NCBI GenBank assembly: GCA_003254905.1
Contig: QANU01005526.1
Span: forward strand, 313,887-377,886
DNA: 64,000 nucleotides
From: Nissolia schottii
Lineage: Eukaryota > Streptophyta > Magnoliopsida > Fabales > Fabaceae
Direction of reading: 5' to 3'
Shown here: positions 61,777 to 64,000 of the stretch, piece after piece
Position numbering within the stretch: position 1 is the stretch's first letter
How the letters are laid out: every line of letters begins with the position of its first letter
Position numbers and translations under genes: made by a program
The notes under the pieces: generated by a model
Database searches by the model: none
Seen by the model: only the letters and a program-made list of their open reading frames with translations
What the model was told of the DNA's origin: nothing

Positions 61777-64000
61777 CATACTCTAGAATCCTGACATCGT
61801 TGTAACCATAGTTATTAAAATCGCGATTTAACACGTAAATTTACGAGTTTAAGTTGTAAAATCGAGCTAACTCGCATGTAAACTCGTTTCTGGGTAAAAT
61901 CGGGTAAACTCGCATAAAATCGCGAGTTTACTCCCGATTTTACGAGTTTACCACACAGGCAGGGTTTTTTTTTTTTTTTAAGAAACAAAACAAGTTTGAT
62001 ATTGTTTTCCATAACTATGAGTTTTTAGATTTAGGTCATTTAAGTATTTTAGAGTTATCATTTACAGTTGCGCCTACAATCGTGCTCCGTTGTGCTCCGT
62101 CGTTGCTTGTGCTCCGTCGCTAATCCGTCGTATGTATTTCATCCTTTGCTCAAGAATCTTTCCCACCAGGGTGCGTGACCTCTGCATTGCTATTTGTGCT
62201 TTAGTGTTCTATATTGAAGACATCATTGTCACAAATTCGCTTCTTGTGATGTTCAGTAGTCAATACTATGTATTATGTTATATGTATTATGTATGAATTG
62301 AACTTAGAACTCATATATTTCATCTTTATTTGTGCTTTGTTATGGATATAAATGTATTTATGAATTTCAAGTTTTATTAAATATATTTTTGTAGCATAAT
62401 AATTTTTTTAAATATTTTTTTATATTTTTTTAATAATAGGTAAACTCGTACGAGTTTACGATCCTAGTTTACGATCCGAGTTTACGGAGGCTCCACGAGT
62501 TTACTTAAACTCGCGAGTTTGATAACCATGGTTGTAACTAACCATAATCTCCCTAAAGTTGCTTCCACATATTAACATATAATTGGAAGAGGAGTTGATG
62601 GGTGAGAACTTTGAAAAGAGCCTCACTGAGCGAGTGATCACCCACAACACCCATAGAACATTTTAAAACATGGGCACACATATGCAATACAAATAATACT
62701 TATCAGGCAAAAACATTATAATTTGTTATCACGCCCCAGCATAGGACGTGACCACACATAGGGCAACTACCCTACGAAAGCTCTAACGTGGTAACTAAAC
62801 ATGCATGTAATGCTTGTAAAGATAAATAAATAAATTTTATTTATAAAATGGAAACTTTATAACACAACTATTTACTATTTCCATATAACTGAACTGAAAA
62901 TCAATATTGAGTTTACATCATATTATCATAACTGAAATGAAATGTTCAAATGTAACATAATGGATCCTGCCCTAGACATCTGGAGTATAACTACATAACT
63001 CGGATATACCCCACTGCGAAATGGAACTTACCACTGACGCCTGAATCCTCGCTCACTAGACAATGGGGAACGTTCTCACTGTCCTCAAACAAATTTGAAA
63101 ATGTTATCGAGAGGGGTGAGTTTGTCATCTTAGTGGTGGGTACCTCAGTACCACACCCAAAACATGTACTCCTTATAGTCAGGGCATATAGATACACATA
63201 TACTGAATAAATAAACAACAAATAAGTATTAGAAGCTAAAGCAAATATCAAATATCTGCTGTAAAGTATAACTGAATAAGCTGAATAAACTGCTGAAGGT
63301 AAAACTGAATAAACTGGATAAATTGCTAAAGGTAAAATTTAATAAACTGGATAAACGGCTGAAAGGTAAATATGATATGTTGTATGTATGTTCACGTCCT
63401 CTGGCAAAAGGGCACGATTCAAGGGAACCTCGACTCGACCTTGTTTCACTAGGATAAATCCGGGAGGTTTCGATATGCATGCAACAACAATACTTGTGAG
63501 GGTACGCATACCCTAATCTGAATTTGGCACGCATGCCATAATCTGAGGAGCCTTGTGCTCATATCTATCTGCTATTGAGTCTGGGTTGCGAGGTCATTGA
63601 CCCCGCACTGCTCTAAATCATCTATCTTGTAATCTACTGTTTGTAAAGTCTTTTAGGTGAGCTAGCTTGGTTACCCAAGTTGTTAAGACCTAAGTCTACT
63701 GATTATGACAGCGGTGTCTTAGTTAGATAATCTTATTTATTAGTTCGGGCTCAAGGACTAAGGTCCCATACTTAGTCCAATTTTTAATCTTTAAAGATTA
63801 TTTTTAATCTTTAATGAGTTGGTTGTTACTCGCTTGATTTCAGATTCTCGAGACTTTGAGGAGATACGCATGTTTTAAAAAAAAAATCAATTTTGAAAGG
63901 AGTGGGTCCACGTGGGTGAGATGCAGTTACAAAAGTAACAAGTTAATAAGGTGATTCAGTTAATGGGGTTGGACCCAAAATCGCCAAACTAGTTGGCAAT
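61777..64000 (-). mobile_element. LTR-related repeat copy B (runs off the window)
   Basis: From ACATACTCTAGAATCCTGAC (61777) and then 62532-64000 the sequence is a close copy of 52889-54390 in the same orientation, differing by scattered substitutions. It is split by a 726-bp insertion (61806-62531). Left of 61777 the homology with copy A ends, so the LTR end and primer site seen in copy A are missing. The last bases (AATCGCCAAACTAGTTGGCA) reach the AATCGCC cluster seen at 54357 in copy A. Minus ORFs here (62991-63534) parallel those in copy A and are not considered genes. Confidence 0.6.
61800..62537. mobile_element. Non-autonomous DNA transposon (726 bp) inserted in repeat copy B
   Basis: TTGTAA is duplicated at 61800-61805 and 62532-62537 (the call may extend to GTTGTAA). 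Ends are inverted: CCATAGTTATTAAAATCGCG versus CCATGGTTATCAAACTCGCG. Inside both ends GAGTTTA/TAAACTCG words are repeated. Copy A at 52915-52925 gives the empty site, reading CGTTGTAACTAACC without interruption. No transposase is encoded. Superfamily not settled because 6-7 bp is atypical for both hAT (8) and Mutator (9). Confidence 0.8.

Overview
The window looks like an intergenic-rich stretch of a dicot nuclear genome, most likely a legume close to Glycine. It has long AT-rich spacers, GT-AG introns, TATA promoters, and a dense mixture of plant transposable elements: Copia, Sirevirus-like, Ty3/Gypsy, L1-type LINE, tRNA-derived SINE, CACTA, hAT, Mutator-type and Tourist-type. The species call is inference. 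Two single-base N positions (12450, 56764) and a 681-nt T run (49162-49842) show that the assembly is not perfect.

Four host genes can be modelled with exons. (1) A TPR-like protein on + (CDS 7473-8938 and 9867-10116, 571 aa), with a TATA box and a 5'UTR intron. (2) An R2R3-MYB factor on + (24401-24909, 25071-25197, 26206-26976, 468 aa) of the MYB98/MYB64/MYB119/MYB115/MYB118 group. (3) A Golgi nucleotide-sugar (GDP-mannose type) transporter of the GONST1/GONST2 group on - (nine coding exons, 42737 down to 37755, 398 aa, plus a 5'UTR exon near 43917-44340). (4) A small secreted ten-cysteine defensin-like peptide on + (56246-56309 and 57141-57313, 78 aa).

Layout. 1-3.1 kb: LINE and CACTA remnants. 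6.8-10.4 kb: TPR gene. 10.4-14 kb: AT-rich spacer with a degenerate tandem repeat and a hAT MITE. 14-18.1 kb: a large LTR-like region with three tandem-repeat systems. 18.1-19.8 kb: fold-back elements and a Sirevirus-like LTR. 19.9-23.8 kb: a decayed L1-type LINE holding a 274-bp insertion with a 9-bp target duplication. 24.3-27 kb: MYB gene. 29.2-31 kb: another Sirevirus-like LTR. 31138-36686: a structurally complete young Copia element with 176-bp LTRs and two nonsense codons. 36.9-37.3 kb: a truncated LTR element. 37.7-44.3 kb: GONST gene, its largest intron carrying a hAT-type and a Tourist-type element. 45.3-51.3 kb: small MITEs, two Copia remnants, the poly-T tract and a SINE. 51.9-54.5 and 61.8-64 kb: two copies of an LTR-related repeat. 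54.6-58.8 kb: the defensin-like gene flanked by homologous duplicated spacers. 60.0-61.6 kb: a CACTA end next to a broken Gypsy gag.

The host genes do not form a pathway. The most notable unexplained structures are two families of short hairpins whose arms change in a compensating way: one at 15826-16057, the other inside two Mutator-like MITEs (22755-23028 and 45307-45651).
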